NCBI GenBank assembly: GCA_018806915.1
Contig: JAGKQI010000034.1
Coordinates: 124,001 to 188,000, forward strand
From: Phytophthora colocasiae
Lineage: Eukaryota; Oomycota; Peronosporomycetes; Peronosporales; Peronosporaceae
Direction: 5' to 3'
Length of the DNA stretch: 64,000 nt
A model generated the notes under the pieces. It was not told the origin of the DNA and did not search any database. It saw only the letters and a program-made list of their open reading frames with translations. This document shows, one piece after another, positions 1 to 9,739 of this stretch; within the stretch, counting starts at the first letter, position 1, and the number at the start of each line of letters is the position of its first letter. Position numbers and translations under genes: made by a program.

Positions 1-125
1 GGTTAGAAAGTTGTTGTTGATCGCAAATTGACAGTGTCAACACATCTACCTCTAACAGTTTCGCCCCACTGACATAGCATCAATTACAGGTCGAGACAAA
101 AATAAAACTACAATAAAAATAGTCA

Positions 126-2117
126 ATGTTGATTCTTGAAAGTACAAATCATTTGACTAGGAGCTTGACCATGCGTGGTTCTAGTTCATTGCCACTCCTT
201 CCTCCAGTAAAAGCCATTCCTTCGTCTCCATTTTCCACCGCAATTCTCCTAGATTCCCCGCAATCACGCCGACAGAGCGCAACTTCGAATGTCGAACCCC
301 ACATAAACTCAAGTCACACACGTTCTTCGTCGGTTTGGGCTAATAAATTCCAACGCCAATCAAGATCAGATTTCGTACGAGGGAGTGTGAACCCATTGCT
401 GGAACGATTCGAGGACACTGCATTGTATCGAAATCCACATCGAAAATCTCTGGAAACAGTCCTCAATGAGATGAATACAAGTTCAGGCTCGGATTCAAAG
501 GTGAAATTAGCACAACAAACTGCAAAACTATCCCTCCTACGTCAACAGGCTGGTAGCCTCATGGATATCCACCGTCAGCATCGAAAAGCCAGCTTGGCCG
601 ACGTATCTAACGCTATGGTTAAGAAGAATTATAACAAGCAACTCGAGGCTTCAGCGTTAGAACCTCCTTCAAAGGTTGTTCCAATGCGCTTCCTCTTTGA
701 CGGGACGAGGTTTCAACGTGGCTCACGCTGTGACTACTGTAATTTGGCTGGAGGGGAGCTAGAATGTGCTACTTGCAACGTTGTGGCTCATGCTCGATGC
801 TATTTGACCGCTTACAACCGAGAAGACAAGAAGACAAAGTTGACTTTCGTAGTTCCGACGACTAATTCGTCGTGGTTATGCTCGCACTGTCAATCGGATT
901 TGACTGTAGAGTACGATGAAAGGTCTGCAGAGTTACGCGCGATACATTTAACAGCTCAGCGCCAAGTATTAACCAACGCTCTCACTGCTTACGTTCGGAT
1001 GATGAAAGATGCCAATTCGTTCGCTGTAAAAAAATCTGCAATAATCCGGATTCAAGCGATGCTACGAGGTCGACAAGCTCGTCAGAATTTCGAGAAGCTA
1101 CAACGAATGAGACTCAAGCCTTATGCGCTTGATTCCCTTGGAGTATCAATCATACCTGACGCTGAAAATCGACTGGGTTTGGGAGTTAGTAGTTCCTCGT
1201 CGATGGAGGAATTGAGATTGGGTAATGGGTTTTCATGCAATCCCTTCCTGTATGTGACTGTGGTGGCTGGGAATGATGAAGATACACAACTTTTCTGCTT
1301 TGAGACGAGTGTGCGTAAACCTACAGCTCTTAATGGGTCAATTGGAGCGGAACTTGACGTTGTTTGGCCGGAAAAAATGTTCGTTCCTGGAGCGGATGGA
1401 AATGCCACTTTCTGCTTTACCTTGTTAAGTAAGAATGGACCAAATACTTTTTTTCTTGGTCAAGCTGTACTACGACTACTTGATACTGGAGAATATTGGA
1501 GAACTGGAGTGGCCACCGAGTTGGAGCTCCAAGATCATGTCGAAATCTTCCCTAAGACTGCTCAACATCAGCCTCTGTCGCTTGCTGATGCTAGAGGAAA
1601 TGCACCAAAGTTAGCGGAAGAGATCCATGACGATAATACCGACATTACGGATACTGGAAGACCTCAATGGCTCGTAAACGTTCACATTCGGCCGTTTGTG
1701 GAACAGAATTCGCACTGCGGATACCTCAACATGAAATCTACACTAGAGAGTTTCCATAGTAGCGCTCGGTGGTGCGTTTTAGCCGATGGAATTTTGCGGA
1801 TTTATCGTCATTTCGGCGTCACTTTAGCTTCAGATGTCGTGGATATGGCACATGCAACTGACGTTCGAGTTGTCCCGATAACACGCTCAGTTCACGGTGC
1901 CGCCAAAGTGAAGCAGTTAAATTCTGATGCTGAAAATGGTTTAAAAGCGCACCCACAGGCTGGGCAGAACTGCCTGGCCATCCATCATTTGAGTCGGTTA
2001 TACCTTTTTCAATGTGAACACAAGAACCAGCTTCGAGAATGGCTCAAGAAGTTGCAAAGTGCACAAAAATTCGCATCGCGTTGTGAAAATGACAGTTCAA
2101 CTACTCAAAAATCATGA
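126..2117 (+). CDS. Zinc-finger / IQ / C2 / PH domain protein
   Basis: Intact 663-residue frame. The N-terminal ~185 residues are Ser/Arg-rich and look disordered. Residues about 200-258 hold a PHD-like Cys/His finger (CDYC, then CATC, HARC and CSHC). An IQ motif lies near 305-321 (IIRIQAMLRGRQARQNF), which would bind calmodulin-like proteins. Residues about 365-470 look like a C2-type beta sandwich, and 530-650 like a PH domain (GYLNMKSTL...RWCVLADGILRIYRHF...LREWLKKLQSA). This combination suggests a membrane- or phosphoinositide-linked adaptor; the role is inferred. The first ATG is taken as start, although a second ATG 15 codons in is equally possible. It ends 9 bp before the convergent GH43 stop codon. 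Confidence 0.8.
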   Translation: MLILESTNHLTRSLTMRGSSSLPLLPPVKAIPSSPFSTAILLDSPQSRRQSATSNVEPHINSSHTRSSSVWANKFQRQSRSDFVRGSVNPLLERFEDTALYRNPHRKSLETVLNEMNTSSGSDSKVKLAQQTAKLSLLRQQAGSLMDIHRQHRKASLADVSNAMVKKNYNKQLEASALEPPSKVVPMRFLFDGTRFQRGSRCDYCNLAGGELECATCNVVAHARCYLTAYNREDKKTKLTFVVPTTNSSWLCSHCQSDLTVEYDERSAELRAIHLTAQRQVLTNALTAYVRMMKDANSFAVKKSAIIRIQAMLRGRQARQNFEKLQRMRLKPYALDSLGVSIIPDAENRLGLGVSSSSSMEELRLGNGFSCNPFLYVTVVAGNDEDTQLFCFETSVRKPTALNGSIGAELDVVWPEKMFVPGADGNATFCFTLLSKNGPNTFFLGQAVLRLLDTGEYWRTGVATELELQDHVEIFPKTAQHQPLSLADARGNAPKLAEEIHDDNTDITDTGRPQWLVNVHIRPFVEQNSHCGYLNMKSTLESFHSSARWCVLADGILRIYRHFGVTLASDVVDMAHATDVRVVPITRSVHGAAKVKQLNSDAENGLKAHPQAGQNCLAIHHLSRLYLFQCEHKNQLREWLKKLQSAQKFASRCENDSSTTQKS

Positions 2118-2126
2118 AACAGGCTT

Positions 2127-3188
2127 CTACGCCTCTCCTTGGGTTTGAGTCTCGTCCGTTTGGGTGGTTTGGCTGGTCAGTGAGGCATTAGTAGCGTCTG
2201 CAGTGACCGGCCAGCCACTGGAGAAGTCGAGTTTGTTCCAACCGAACTGCTTCTGACCGTCCGCGTATCCAATTGTGATGTCAACGTAGTGGTAGTACAG
2301 AATGGGACCGTAGGTAGGGTCATCGTACACACCCTGTCCACCAGGACCGTAGACGTTATCGTGGGATTCCAGGACAATAGTACCCCCTCCTTCAGTACAG
2401 AGTTTCCCGTCAGCATCACGGAAGTCCATGACTCCGGGCTTCGAACGGCAAACTTTGATCTTGTACTCTTCTCCAGCTGCTGGTTTCTTCGTGTCGAATC
2501 CACAGCAGACTCCGTTCGAGTAGAACAGGTAGTTGTAGTCTCCGAATTTGAACATGTTGGCTCCTTCATCGGCATGACTACCCGAAGGCTCGTACGCAAG
2601 TTTGGCGTACGTGTTCGAGACAGCAGAGCTGGGAGGGTCATTCATGACGACTTGGTATAAACCTTCCTCGTAACTCCCGAAGACCATGTAGTAGCGACCA
2701 TCCTCTACGAATAAATCAGGATCGATAGCATTGTATTCGCTGGAATCATCACTAGTCACACCGGTAGAACCGAGATCCTTCCACGATCCGATATCCATCG
2801 TCGTTGAAGTCGCAACACCAATAGCTGCCAAGTTGTGACCATCAAAAGCGACAGCTCGAACTGCTGAGTAGTACAGGTAGTACGTGTCCCCCACGAGGTG
2901 AACATCTGGAGCCCAAGCGTCCATATTGCCATCCCATAGCTTGATGCTCGTGCCTTCAGGTAGAACAGCTCCCTTGTACTCCCATGGCCCAATGATGTCT
3001 GGAGCTGAGTGAACTGCAATTCCTCCACCGGTCGAGAAGCGGAAGTACGTGCCATCGGCTCGACGGATGATACTTGGGTCGTGAGTGTTCACACAAACAC
3101 CAGAACATGCACCAGGGTTAACGTATGCACCGATGACTGCATTTATTACGGACAGACCGAATGTTGCGATGGACGAGAGCTTTGCCAT
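2127..3188 (-). CDS. Secreted GH43 arabinan endo-1,5-alpha-L-arabinosidase-like hydrolase
   Basis: Family GH43 five-bladed beta-propeller hydrolase of about 353 residues. The start at 3188 is preferred over an upstream in-frame ATG at 3233 because it opens a clear signal peptide (MAKLSSIATFGLSVINAVIG). The three acidic catalytic positions of the family are visible: Asp in VNTHDPSII near the mature N-terminus, Asp in AIDPDLF, and Glu in HADEGANMF. AWAPDVHLVGDTYYLYYS and YNYLFYSNGVCCG are typical propeller strands. It should be exported and attack the arabinan side chains of plant pectin. The C-terminus ends in a Thr/Gln-rich tail. It is divergent from the interrupted reductase gene at 3773. 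No frame defects were seen. Confidence 0.9.
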   Translation of the reverse strand: MAKLSSIATFGLSVINAVIGAYVNPGACSGVCVNTHDPSIIRRADGTYFRFSTGGGIAVHSAPDIIGPWEYKGAVLPEGTSIKLWDGNMDAWAPDVHLVGDTYYLYYSAVRAVAFDGHNLAAIGVATSTTMDIGSWKDLGSTGVTSDDSSEYNAIDPDLFVEDGRYYMVFGSYEEGLYQVVMNDPPSSAVSNTYAKLAYEPSGSHADEGANMFKFGDYNYLFYSNGVCCGFDTKKPAAGEEYKIKVCRSKPGVMDFRDADGKLCTEGGGTIVLESHDNVYGPGGQGVYDDPTYGPILYYHYVDITIGYADGQKQFGWNKLDFSSGWPVTADATNASLTSQTTQTDETQTQGEA

Positions 3189-3233
3189 GTTCGTTTGAAA
3201 ATGACTTGGAATTTTTGTTGGTATGTTGTCCAC

Positions 3234-3772
3234 AGAAAATTAGAAAATGAACGGGACGGGGATGGTGAAGCGTTGCCGTCCGACGTAACACACAGATAGG
3301 GAGCTTGTAAAGGAGCGCTTTCGGGATCAATGTGGTCACCACATTGTGACACAATTTGTGCTGCACGACGTTGAGTCAAAGTGAGAATAGTTATTTTGCT
3401 TGGGGACTGAAATTAGGTTGAAGCTAGTCGCACCCAAGACAATTGCTTTTGTTGAGACGAACCGTTGGTTCGATACAGCCAAGTACGTGTACAATGTGAT
3501 TTCCGTACAAACAAGAAGGAAAACTTTATAAACGGCCGCTCAACAAGCTCCATAGCATGCATTACTCAAAAGTTCATGTGCTTCATGCATATTCGACTGG
3601 CCTATGGTATTTTACCGTCAACCACAGCTCTGCATAATCTACCATGGTACCACATCAACAGCGCTACAGCGTAAGCAATCCAGGCGCAACCAATACTGCA
3701 CGTATACTGTTCAGTCACTCGAAATGAAACATCACGTGTCACTCTTGAATTTGCCATCTAACACCTTCAACA
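3234..3772. other. Divergent intergenic region, GH43 / reductase
   Basis: About 540 bp between two divergent gene starts. No coding frame or repeat recognised; it presumably holds both promoters. A CATCACGTG-containing stretch and a TCTAACACC segment precede the ATG at 3773, but no defined element can be supported. Confidence 0.4.
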
Positions 3773-3866
3773 ATGGCCACCACCAAGCCTGCACCTTACG
3801 ACTCCCAGATCGAGACTCGTACCGACGCACAGTTCCCCGCCGAAAAGGGACGCTACCACCTCTACG

Positions 3867-4775
3867 TTACAGTGTTGCGAAAATAATCATGGAATATGGA
3901 GGGTGTACCACTTTACCCTTGGTACCACCTGATGGTCCATTATCCATTAACGGCGATTTCCCTATCACAACTACACTACACTTCCCGCTCCGCTCTACTT
4001 CGTCCAGTCTAAGCTGACGCTTACGTCGCCTCGATTCCTCTCTGCGGCGAATAGCTTCAGCTACGGTGACCTCGTTCCAGAGATGACGGTTGAAGCGCAG
4101 ATACAGAATGAGCTCTAAAGTATCGGGGAGCATTGCCATTCTTCGGTTGCTGTAAATCAGTCCAGCCAAAGAGAATAGGCGCTCCACTTTGTCAGAGGTA
4201 GGTGGAATCCAGTCGAGATTTACGTATTTTGGCTCAAGATGCTCACGCTTTTCTTTCAGGGCAGAGTCAGCAAAACCAAGGGTCTCGGAATCGCGGAAAT
4301 TTGATCCATCATCTGCTGTCCTCAGGAAGCGGTTCAATGACTTTTTCTCCGAGCGAGTGAGCTCGTTTGCGCGGCCATCTTGCACTTTCACAATGCCGTT
4401 CTCAAAGTCGGGTACCTCGACTACCTTGGCCCCTTGCGAAAGATGCTTCACACATGATCCTTCTTCTTTAAACACATCGAGCAGCTTGTCGAAGAGGATT
4501 CGTGCATCCAGTAGAGTTACTCCATCTCTGTTTTGAAGCTTCATGCATACCGACTGGAACTTTTCGAGGTCGGTCAAGAGTGCTATGATATTGACTCGCT
4601 CTTGTGGTGTCAGAAGCAGCGGAGCTAGCCCAGGAGTAGTGTCATCGAGGTCTCGAAATGACGAGAGCAAGCTGAAGGTCTGTATACAAATGCGAGGTAC
4701 CATTGCCAAGGACCCTGGTGAGACAGCTACCTCAATAATGGTGATGGGTAATGGGTATGGAGGGACCATGACCAT
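3867..4775 (-). pseudogene. hAT transposase, C-terminal fragment
   Basis: A 302-residue frame ending in the hAT dimerisation region (LDWIPPTSDKVERLFSLAG, then RRMAMLPDTLELILYLRFNRHLWN). The BED finger and most of the RNase H-like catalytic domain of a full-length transposase are missing, and the first ~30 residues are probably terminal-repeat sequence read as protein. The frame runs into the left target duplication. It cannot catalyse transposition by itself. Confidence 0.8.
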
Positions 4776-4793
4776 TAAATTTTGACAGCACTG
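3870..4793 (-). mobile_element. Internally deleted hAT transposon
   Basis: 924 bp bounded by imperfect terminal inverted repeats (CAGTGTTGCGAAAAT against CAGTGCTGTCAAAAT, 12 of 15 identical) and flanked by an exact 8-bp target duplication CTACGTTA (3862-3869 and 4794-4801). Both the 8-bp TSD and the CAGTG ends are hAT hallmarks. Only the C-terminal part of a transposase remains inside, so it is non-autonomous. Confidence 0.9.
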
Positions 4794-6431
4794 CTACGTT
4801 ACGTACTCGTGCCCGTTCCCCTGCCGCGCACTAGCAGCCCGAAACCTGCTGGGCCTCCAGGACGCCATCGGTCTGTCCGTGGCACATCCCATTTTTTAGA
4901 AGACCAAACCGGACGATGCTACTGACGAGCACAAGGGATGGGTGTTCGTGGACCCCACCACGTCGCCCACGATGGTCGGCGCCAATGGAAAAACGTACCC
5001 CACAGACGACTGCATCCCCGACACAGTGAATCACGTGACGTTCGTGCGCGACCTGTATGAGAAGGTGAACCCCGCGCCGCGTATGTTCTCCGTGCCAGTG
5101 TTGTGGGACAAGAAGACGGGAACGATCGTGTCGGCGGAGTCCACTGGTATTTTGCGGACATTGGACGCTGGTTTCCGGGAGCTCGTGCCATCAAATGTGC
5201 ATTTGTATCCGGAGTCGTTGCGTGCCGAGATCGATGCTGCCAATGACGGTATTGTGGCAGAAGTTTCTATGGGTTTCGTCAAGACGGTCTTCGCTCCTAC
5301 GCCCGAAGCTGCGGCTGAGGCCGAGGCTAAGGCTTTTGAAGCTCTCGCGAAGCTGGACGAGCTGCTGTCGAAGAAGAGGTATCTCGTGGGTGAGGGCGTG
5401 ACGGAGGCTGATGTGCGTTTATTCCACACGCTCATTCGTCTCGATGTGTACCAGCAGAAGACGGACAAGCACTTGACTGAGTACCACAACGTGGAGCAGT
5501 ATGTGCGTGATCTGTACCAGATCCCTGGGCTCAAGAGCACGGTGAACTGGGACCACCTGAAAATTAGCATGGTAAACATAGCCCCACACGTTGCTGCGGA
5601 AGGACCTTTTGTCGACTACGATGCAGCTCACGATCGTACTCAGCTGGCTTAAGCGTGCATGTAGTATGCAGAATCCACAGTTTTTAACCGAAAAATGACA
5701 ACTGTAGAAAGCGATATTCAGGTTCAATGACATCCTTACTTGAGTTGTTATAAACTAGCCGAGTGCCGCCCGCTTTTGCGGGCGGTTTGTATGTGTTTGG
5801 TTGAAACCCGTGGGGCTCACTGTTCCAGTTCGCCCCACTACTCACCATCGGCGCCACACCTTCGGCGCGCGCCGGTTGGCCGAGGAACCTTCGCTTCACA
5901 AAAAGTATAAAAGTAAAAACAAATAAAGTAAAAAGTAAATAAAAAGCAAAATTAGCTGAAAAGTGCTTTGTAGCCGCCTTCGCTGCGCTCGGCAGCAACT
6001 AATTGGTTAAAAATATTTGAAAACATATAATTGGCTAAAATCGATATGGTGATCCGTGTGACGGACGGACACCATGCTCTCCTCATTTTTTAGGACTAGC
6101 CGAGTGCCGCCCGCTTTTGCGGGCGGTTTGTATGTGTTTGGTTGAAACCCGTGGGGCTCACTGTTCCAGTTCGCCCCACTACTCACCATCGGCGCCACAC
6201 CTTCGGCGCGCGCCAGTTGGCCGAGGTGCTACCTTCGGTAGGATGTATTTTAGCCGAGTGCCGCCCGCTTTTGCGGGCGGTTTATATGTGTTTGGTTGAA
6301 ACCCGTGGGGCTCACTGTTCCAGTTCGCCCCACTACTCTCCATCGGCGCCACACCTTCGGCGCGCGCCAGTTGGCCGAGGTGCTACCTTCGCTTCGCTCG
6401 GTAGGATGTATTTTAGCCAATCACCAGTGGG

Positions 6432-6455
6432 GCTGCGAGCTCGCGAGCTCGCAGC
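6432..6455. repeat. Perfect 24-bp palindrome, copy 1
   Basis: Half-site GCTGCGAGCTCG followed immediately by its exact complement. It lies in the spacer between repeat units 3 and 4. Confidence 0.85.
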
Positions 6456-6664
6456 TACTATTTCTGTACTTATCGAAGCAATTTTAGCGAGTGCCGCCCG
6501 CTTTTGCGGGCGGTTTGTATGTGTTTGGTTGAAACCCGTGGGGCTCACTGTTCCAGTTCGCCCCATCTACTCCATCGGCGCCACACCTTCGGCGCGCGCC
6601 AGTTGGCCGAGGTGCTACCTTCGCTTCGCTCGGTAGGATGTATTTTAGCCAATCACCAGTGGGG

Positions 6665-6688
6665 GCTGCGAGCTCGCGAGCTCGCAGC
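6665..6688. repeat. Perfect 24-bp palindrome, copy 2
   Basis: Same palindrome as at 6432-6455, in the spacer between units 4 and 5. The flanking ~50 bp is also shared, so the larger repeat unit is unit plus palindrome spacer. Confidence 0.85.
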
Positions 6689-6890
6689 TACTATTTCGTA
6701 CTTATCGAAGCAATTTTAGCCGAGTGCCGCCCGCTTTTGCGGGCGGTTTGTATGTGTTTGGTTGAAACCCGTGGGGCTCACTGTTCCAGTTCGCCCCACT
6801 ACTCTCCATCGGCGCCACACCTTCGGCGCGCGCCAGTTGGCCGAGGTGCTACCTTCGCTTCGCTCGGTAGGATGTATTTTAGCCAATCAC

Positions 6891-7594
6891 CGGTCTGTAA
6901 AGCGGGGCAGCTCAGCATTTTAATCGTACTTTGCTTAATTTTGTCTAATCAAATATTTTGTGGCCGGGTGTGCGGACCAATCAGAGGCCATTGAGAGGGT
7001 TATCATTAGTGGGCTATATTTGTAATTTTGGCATTCCTGAGAGCAGTCTAGAACGTAGGGATAGGCTACACCATGGGAAAATACAGTATAGAATACGTAC
7101 ATGTACGAAATGGAGAGACAGGTAGCTACGCAGGTTTATGCGCTACGACGTTGAACAGACACACAGACACGGCACTAGCCTAGAGGGCAGAGACTAGCCG
7201 GGGGCCGCCGGTGTGTTTGGGTTGTAGGCTCCGCTTCGCTCGGGTTTTATTGGTCAGTAAAAAGATTTTCATTTATACTTTTTGTTATAACCGAATTATT
7301 TTTGCTTTAACGTTACTTCCTTTCCCCCACGGCATTCACTGAAAAATATCTTCCACAAATGAATCGAAGTCCCCGCACTCGACACCAAACTTTCTCTTAC
7401 AGACAACGACGGCACACTGAAAAATATCTTCCACAAATGACACGACAGGAAAATCCGCCATGAATAAAAACCTCTAAAACTAGGTGTAAAGAAATACTTA
7501 AGTAGATATATATATGAATGATTTTAATGTGCTTGCAAGACAGGAAGTTAAAAAGATGTATAGGGAAGCAGGTGTTTAAAAAGTTATGTGTAAA
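6891..7594. other. Noncoding region with a short direct duplication
   Basis: About 700 bp without a convincing gene. A 26-bp sequence (CACTGAAAAATATCTTCCAC...) is directly repeated at about 7337 and 7412. A degenerate relative of the upstream GC-rich repeat (CTAGCCGGGGGCCGCC...CGCTTCGCTCGGG) lies near 7192-7245. Confidence 0.5.
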
Positions 7595-7771
7595 GCTGTT
7601 AATTATAGGCACAGAAGACACAGACAACTGCTCGCCCACTCAGCACAATTGGGAGAACTGTGAAGTAAGCAGGCAGATAGGAGCGAGCAACCGCAGTAGC
7701 GGAGAAGACCAAAACACACTTGTTTTCCACGGAGAAGCTTTGGGATTGAGGGGGAAACCTCGCAGGTGACA
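7595..7771 (-). repeat. Partial 3' LTR of the copia fragment
   Basis: On the minus strand the copia stop at 7975 is followed by a polypurine tract AGAGGGGGT (7772-7780) and then TGTCACCTGCG, the expected PPT-TG junction at the start of a 3' LTR. The far end was not defined. Confidence 0.45.
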
Positions 7772-7974
7772 ACCCCCTCTATAGTTAAGAACACGCAGCA
7801 TCCTAACAGTCATATATAAGATAGTCACTCGAGAACTGAGACTGGGCACAGGCTCCTTCAACTCTGGAGCTGGAAGCTGACGGAGCTCGACACGTCATCT
7901 CCACACTCCCACTTCGAGTCCGCAGCTATGCCTGCAATAATTGGCTTCATCTCCATCTTCTTGTAGTTCGCAAA

Positions 7975-9332
7975 CTACTCATGACCGTCTGCATTGCTAT
8001 CCTCAATAGCCAGTGGCAACGGTACAACGTTCAACCGCTCTCGAAACTTTCGAAACAGAGTAGGACCCAGAGCCTTCGTAAAGATGTCAGCGAGGTTCTC
8101 CGCTGACGGGCAGTAGCAAACTTTGAACTCTCCACGCTCGTGGAAGTCCCGAACTTTGTGGTACTTCAGATCCACACTCTTCGTCTTGTAGTTGCCCTTT
8201 ATTCCGGTCAACACGGTAATAGTAGCCTGGTTGTCCTGGTACAGGATGGTAGGGTAGTGGCGCTTGAGCTTCAGCTCCTTGCACAGGTTGTGCGTCCATA
8301 TTATCATCGTTGAGCATTCGCTTGCAGCAACGAACTCAGCACAGCACGTGTCGTCAGTAACAATCCGCTGCTTGCGGGACTTGTACGCGTAAGTACAGCC
8401 ATTAAGCTGCAACACGTAGCCTGAGATGGAGTGTCTGTCCTCCTTCTCATTCCCAAGATCCGCATCTGCATACGCCACAAAGTGCAAGTCAGGCGTCTCC
8501 TTCTTTTCCCACAACAGTCCGTAGTCCATAGTTCCATGCAAGTACCGCAGCACTCGCTTGCCCATTGTGTAGTTCTCATGCGTGTAGTTGTTCAAGTACT
8601 TCCCCAGAGTGCGTACAGCGTTAGCCAGATCAGGACGTGTGCACTGCACTAGGTACTGTAAACAACCAACCAAGGCACGATAAGGAACATTAGGATCATT
8701 TAAATCTTCCGCATCAGACGTTGCAGTCATCGGCAAAGCACCAAGAGTCTGTGGGGTAGCCACAGCTCTGCAATTTTCCATGCCAAACCGACTGAGAATC
8801 TTCTCAATTTGGCTTCGCTGCGAGATCCACATCGCTTGGCCCACGATATAGTTGATCTCCATGCCCAGCAGCAAGCTCACCGATCCCAAGTCTTTGGTCT
8901 TGAACTTAGCTTCAAGCTCACTTAGTACTAACTTGACGTTCACTGCTTTCGCGGCAATGATAACATCGTCCGCGTACACAGTCAGAAAGATAGGGCTTCC
9001 TCTCACTACACGCCAGTAAACACCATTATCCATCTTCGAACGTTTAAATCCACATGATCGTAAGTGTTCATCAAGTAGCTCGTACCAAATCAACGGAGCT
9101 TGTTTCAATCCATACAGACTGCGTAATATTCTGCAAACACGACCACTTCCATCGTTGAAATACTCAGGGATCTCCATATAAATTTCAACATCCTCCCCAA
9201 GCGGGCCATTCAAGAAGGCCGTAACAAAGTCAATGTGTTCACACTCTAGATCATAGTGTAATGCCAGCAACAACACTAACTTGACAGCTTCTTGCGAAAC
9301 AACAGGCGCATAGGTTTCCCAGAAATCCACCC
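7975..9332 (-). pseudogene. Ty1/copia pol fragment: reverse transcriptase and RNase H
   Basis: An open frame of about 450 residues with the copia RT signatures FVTAFLNGPL, LYGLKQAPLIWYE and the catalytic YADDVII, the LLGMEI segment and a C-terminal RNase H (YADADLG, KSRKQRIV, YQDNQATI). It ends naturally at a stop followed by a polypurine tract. The 5' side is cut at 9332, where a hairpin-bearing terminus of another element begins; gag, protease and integrase are absent. The surviving frame is clean, so truncation is the main lesion. Confidence 0.9.
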
Positions 9333-9378
9333 CTTAACCCACCGGCGACCGCTGTTATCCCAGCAAAGCTGGGATAAG
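9333..9378. repeat. Hairpin terminus, left copy (inverted mate at 29579-29621)
   Basis: Begins CTTAACCCACCGGCGACCG, followed by CTG and a perfect hairpin with arms TTATCCCAGC and GCTGGGATAA around AAA. The identical sequence minus the CTG occurs inverted at 29579-29621. Both copies directly abut a truncated retrotransposon frame (copia here, gypsy there). Confidence 0.85.
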
Positions 9379-9739
9379 TTTTATATAGAAATTTGTATGC
9401 TATGGGGGTAGGGAAATCAATGTTCCCATCGGTCTGGAGTGTCACCACCTGCTTTCGCTTACTTTTTGCTTATTGGTCAGTAGTATCCAATCAGAGTTGA
9501 GATAAGCTTCTAATAGTGAGGTCTGTCAATGGACTTGGCGAAAAAACCTTGTCGTAATTCGGAGTAGCCGCCCAAAATCACGAAAATAATCTCTACTTTT
9601 AGACTATCTATTACAAAAATTTATCCTCGGCATCTATCCCCGCCCACTGGGCGGCGCCCAGTATGAGCACGCTGAGGAACATCTTCTCGCTGGAAAAGCG
9701 CAAGAAAATACGGCTGATCCCCTGCGCTGTTTGAAGGCC
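9379..9739. other. Noncoding segment
   Basis: About 360 bp with no convincing coding frame. It includes CCAATCAGAGTTGAGATAAGC and GGCGGCGCCCAG stretches; no family recognised. Confidence 0.4.

Larger units (their letters stand above)
3773..5652 (+). pseudogene. Glutathionyl-hydroquinone reductase (xi-class GST), interrupted
   Basis: The gene starts at ATG 3773 (MATTKPAPYDSQ...RYHLYV), is cut at 3869 by a hAT insertion, and resumes exactly in frame at 4802. The catalytic cysteine region reads TYSCPFPCRALAARNLL, equivalent to the CPWxxR motif of Ecm4/YqjG-type S-glutathionyl-hydroquinone reductases. The rest (FVRDLYEKVNP..., SVPVLWDKKTGTIVSAEST, and an alpha-helical C-terminal domain ending NWDHLKISMVNIAPHV) matches the family. 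It would normally reduce glutathionyl-hydroquinones in the cytosol. A second lesion is an in-frame TAG at 4897-4899 after AHPIF. With insertion plus nonsense mutation the copy is dead, although the 236-residue 3' part remains open. Full length without the insert would be about 315 residues. Confidence 0.88.
5757..6890. repeat. Cluster of five GC-rich hairpin repeat units
   Basis: Five copies of a ~130-170 bp unit start near 5757, 6098, 6252, 6486 and 6718. Each begins AGCCGAGTGCCGCCCG and holds a perfect hairpin CCGCCCGC-TTTT-GCGGGCGG, then GTTTGGTTGAAACCCGTGGG, CCATCGGCGCCACACC and GGCGCGCGCC, usually ending with a CTACC...GGTAG stem-loop. Copies 1 and 2 are spaced by unique AT-rich DNA; copies 2-5 are nearly contiguous. 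The long frames across the cluster are repeat translations, not genes. Confidence 0.85.

Noticed and set aside
5999..6994. Several 60-164 codon ORFs repeating CVWLKPVGLTVPVRP-like peptides
   Set aside because: They are translations of the GC-rich hairpin repeat in different frames, not genes.
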